Of a stretch of DNA of 10,433 bases, positions 8,201 through 10,433 are shown piece by piece; within the stretch, counting starts at the first letter, position 1; every line of letters starts with the position of its first letter. The notes beneath the pieces were generated by a model. The model was not told the origin of the DNA and made no database searches. It worked only from the letters and a program-made list of their open reading frames with translations. A program made the position numbers and the translations under genes. The stretch comes from JAKOQB01 sp036824465 (GTDB taxonomy: Bacteria; Pseudomonadota; Gammaproteobacteria; Burkholderiales; Burkholderiaceae_F), in the NCBI GenBank assembly GCA_036824465.1, contig DAITAC010000126.1:1-10433 (forward strand), given 5' to 3'.

Positions 8201-10433
8201 GGTCACCCACCGAATTCGAGGCGCTTGGCATTGGGGTGATCCCGGGAACCGATGCAAGCCTGTCAGCCGTGTTCGTGCCCATTGTCGGTGGCGATCGCCT
8301 GCTCGGATCGATGGTTCTAGAGAACTATGAACGCGAGCATGCGTTCGGTGCTTCCGAAGTGCGCCTGCTGCAGACGGTTGCCACCAGCATGGGCGTGGCT
8401 CTGCAAAGCGCGCGCCTGTTCGACGAGACGCAGCGCCTGTTCAAGGAAAGTGAGCAACGCGCCGCGGAACTGGCGATCATCAACAGCGTGCAGGCAGCGC
8501 TGGCTGCCGAGCTCAGCATGCAGGGCATCTACGACGCAGTGGGCGACAAGATCCGCGAGATCTTCAAGCAGGCGGACATGGGCATCCGCATCTATGACCC
8601 GCAGACGAACCTGGTGCACTACCCGTACGTCTTCGAGAAAGGCCGGCGGATCGCCATCGCGTCCAATCCGCTGAGCGCGAAGGGATTCGCGGCGCACGTC
8701 ATTCGCACGCGCGAGACGTTGGTTGTCAACGAGAACATGGCGCAGGCGATGGCGAAGTACGGCAGCCATGTCCTGCCAGGAACGTCGCTGGACAAGTCAA
8801 CTGTCGCCGTGCCACTGGTGGTGGGCGGCCAGGCGCGCGGACTCATCGAACTCAACGACTTCGAGCGCGAGCACGCCTTCAGTACGTCCGACGTGCGCCT
8901 GCTGCAGACGCTGGCTGGCGCCATGAGCGTCGCGCTGGAGAACGCGCGCCTGTTCGACGAGACGCAGCGACTGCTGAAAGAGACCGAGCAACGCAATGCC
9001 GAGCTGGCGGTGATCAATTCGATCCAGCAAGGCATCGCCGGATCGCTCGACTTCCAGGCCATCGTCGACCTGGTGGGAGACAAGCTGCGCGAGGTCCTCA
9101 AGAGCCAGGACATCGGCATTCGTTGGTTCGACCACGACAAGCGCACGGCGCATGCCCTGTACGAGTATGAGCACGGCGTGCGGCTGCCACCTAAATCGCC
9201 GACGCCGCTGCGGCCCGATGGTCCGGGCGAACGCTTGATCTTGAGCCGCGAACCGATCATCACCCACACCGCCGCCGAGGATTTCGCGCTGTGGGGCGCC
9301 CCCACCCCGGGCACCGACGCATGCAAGTGCAGCGCGTTCGTGCCAATCATCGGCAGCGACCGCGTGCTCGGCGGGCTGATGCTGGAAGACCACGAGCGCG
9401 AAAATGCTTTCGGCGAAGCCGAAGTCCGCCTGCTGACTACAGTGGCCGCGAGCATGGGCGTGGCGCTGGAAAATGCACGCCTGTTCGAGGAGATCCAGCG
9501 CCGCACACGTGAGAGCGCGGCACTGGCCGAGGTCGGGCGCGACATCTCGTCCACGCTGGACCTTCCCACGGTAATGGACCGCATCGCGCGCCACGCCAAG
9601 GAACTGCTCAACGCGGACACCAGTGCGATCTTCCTGCCGCAAGGAAAAGTGGACAGCGCAGATACCGGTGCAGCGGGCTTCCGCGCCATCGTTGCGCTGG
9701 GCGACATCGCCGGAGAGCTGCAGAGCGAGGTGATCGAACCCGGTGTCGGCATCATCGGCAACATCATCGCGAGTGGCCGCGCCGAGTACGTCAACGACAC
9801 GAGTCACGACCCGCGGGCAGTTCAGATCACCGGCACGGGTGAGCTGACCGATGAGCGGCTGATGGTCGCACCGCTGCGTGCGGGCAAGACGGTCAAGGGC
9901 GCGATGGCGGTGTGGCGCACGGGCGGTGAGCCGTTCCGTGAGAGCGAGCTCGAGTTCCTGGTCGGCCTGTCGCTTGCGGCCACGGTAGCGATGGAGAATG
10001 CGCGGCTCTTCGCCGAATCACAGCAGCGCGCCGCCGAGCTGGACACCGTCAACACAGTGTCGCAGCAATTGGTCGGCAAGCTCGACTTGTCGGCGCTCAT
10101 TGAGCTGGTGGGTGAGCAAGTCCGCAGCTTGTTCAAGGCCGACATTGCCTACGTCGCGTTGCTGGACCGCGCCACCGACATGATTCACTTCCCCTACCGG
10201 TACGGTGAAGTCAGCGAATCGCGCCCGCGTGGCGAAGGGTTGACCAGCAAGATCATCGACACCGGCCAGGCGCTGATCCTGAACACGGACGCAGAGCGCC
10301 AGGCCAAGGTCATCGGGACGAAGATCGTCGGCAAGCCGGCCCTGTCCTATCTGGGGGTGCCGATCACCGTCGATGGTCGCACGGAGGGCGTGATCAGCGT
10401 GCAGAGCACCGAGCGCGAAGGCCTGTATGTCGA
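5228..10433 (+). CDS. Giant TPR plus multi-GAF sensory protein (incomplete at window end; crosses an assembly gap)
   Basis: A large cytosolic sensor, at least about 1,680 residues, with no stop before the window ends. The N-terminal third (to about 6720) is an Ala-rich helical solenoid of TPR type, with repeats such as NMGNTYTELGLFRRARRFYSEAI. A helical hinge containing LRRNYLNKRQERRGVVLAWL follows. At least seven GAF domains come next, beginning near 6904, 7420, 7948, 8476, 9010, 9526 and 10045; the last is cut. They are joined by charged helical linkers (ENARLFDETQRLLKE). GAF domains bind small ligands such as cyclic nucleotides or sense redox state, and such arrays usually drive a C-terminal histidine kinase, diguanylate cyclase or class III nucleotide cyclase. 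None is reached here, so the output is unknown. The reading frame changes across the N-gap if taken literally. Removing 6553-6707 (gap plus duplicated 55 bases) restores one continuous frame. There are no in-frame stops from 6655 to 10433. The start at 5228 is chosen for its GGAGGT site; 5156 and 5291 are in-frame alternatives. Confidence 0.87.
6498..6707. other. Assembly gap: 100 Ns between two identical 55-base contig ends
   Basis: Positions 6553-6652 are exactly 100 Ns, a common placeholder length. The 55 bases before (6498-6552) and the 55 after (6653-6707) are identical. The repeat is bounded by the Ns on its inner sides, as expected when two contigs share a k-mer-length overlap and a scaffolder failed to merge them. 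Deleting 155 bases (6553-6707) joins the TPR region to the GAF region in one frame. The true DNA here is therefore probably shorter than shown, and no sequence may be missing. Confidence 0.9.
7420..10433 (+). repeat. Tandem GAF-domain repeats, about 516-534 bases each
   Basis: Units inside the sensor gene begin at equivalent points near 7420, 7948, 8476, 9010, 9526 and 10045, giving spacings of 528, 528, 534, about 516 and about 519 bases. The first, second and fourth units are closest, sharing PGTDA(S/C), FVPI(I/V)G(S/G)DR and ERE(N/H)AFG. The third is more divergent (PGTSLDKS, ELNDFEREHAF). The fifth is a different, more ordinary GAF type starting LAEVGRDISSTLDL. The sixth resembles the early units at its start (VNTVSQQLVGKLDL) and is cut by the window end. 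An earlier GAF near 6904-7350 is not clearly part of the same repeat series. The pattern indicates internal domain duplication. Confidence 0.85.

Noticed and set aside
7420..10433. A CRISPR array or other short-repeat locus
   Set aside because: The repeats are about 520 bases long, in frame, diverged and encode GAF domains. No short repeat-spacer pattern was seen anywhere in the window.

Overview
The window is GC-rich DNA with dense coding on both strands and no RNA genes. The gene content (FadB-type fused beta-oxidation enzyme, GumC/Wzz-type polysaccharide copolymerase, Popeye-like membrane cNMP-binding protein, giant TPR/multi-GAF sensor) suggests a proteobacterium. The GAF linker wording looks betaproteobacterial, but that is an impression from memory. 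A 100-N gap flanked by an exact 55-base duplication shows this is a draft, probably short-read, assembly.

Layout. The left half (10-5059) holds three genes on the minus strand. In order of transcription they are a 248-residue membrane protein with a cyclic-nucleotide-binding domain (5059-4313), a Wzz/GumC-like chain-length determinant with an extra C-terminal domain (4207-2123), and a fused enoyl-CoA hydratase/3-hydroxyacyl-CoA dehydrogenase (2097-10). The last two are 25 bases apart and probably co-transcribed. The first two are 105 bases apart, with a candidate promoter between them. The right half (5228 to the window end) is one very large plus-strand gene. It encodes a TPR solenoid followed by at least seven GAF domains joined by helical linkers, and it runs off the window before any output domain. 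The 168-base divergent region between the halves contains an inverted repeat that could be an operator.

How the genes may work together (inference). The TPR/GAF protein looks like a large cytosolic input module for a signalling enzyme, and the divergent neighbour looks like a membrane receptor for a cyclic nucleotide. If the unseen C-terminus is a nucleotide cyclase, the pair would be a second-messenger maker and reader beside an exopolysaccharide gene. The beta-oxidation enzyme has no obvious link to this theme.

The most unusual item is the copolymerase. Its cytoplasmic tail, where related Wzc proteins carry a tyrosine kinase, looks like the catalytic fold of a XerC/D-type tyrosine recombinase. 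The second arginine and the tyrosine are kept at normal spacing, but the first arginine and two histidine positions are replaced. This reads as a recombinase fold reused in a membrane polysaccharide protein.
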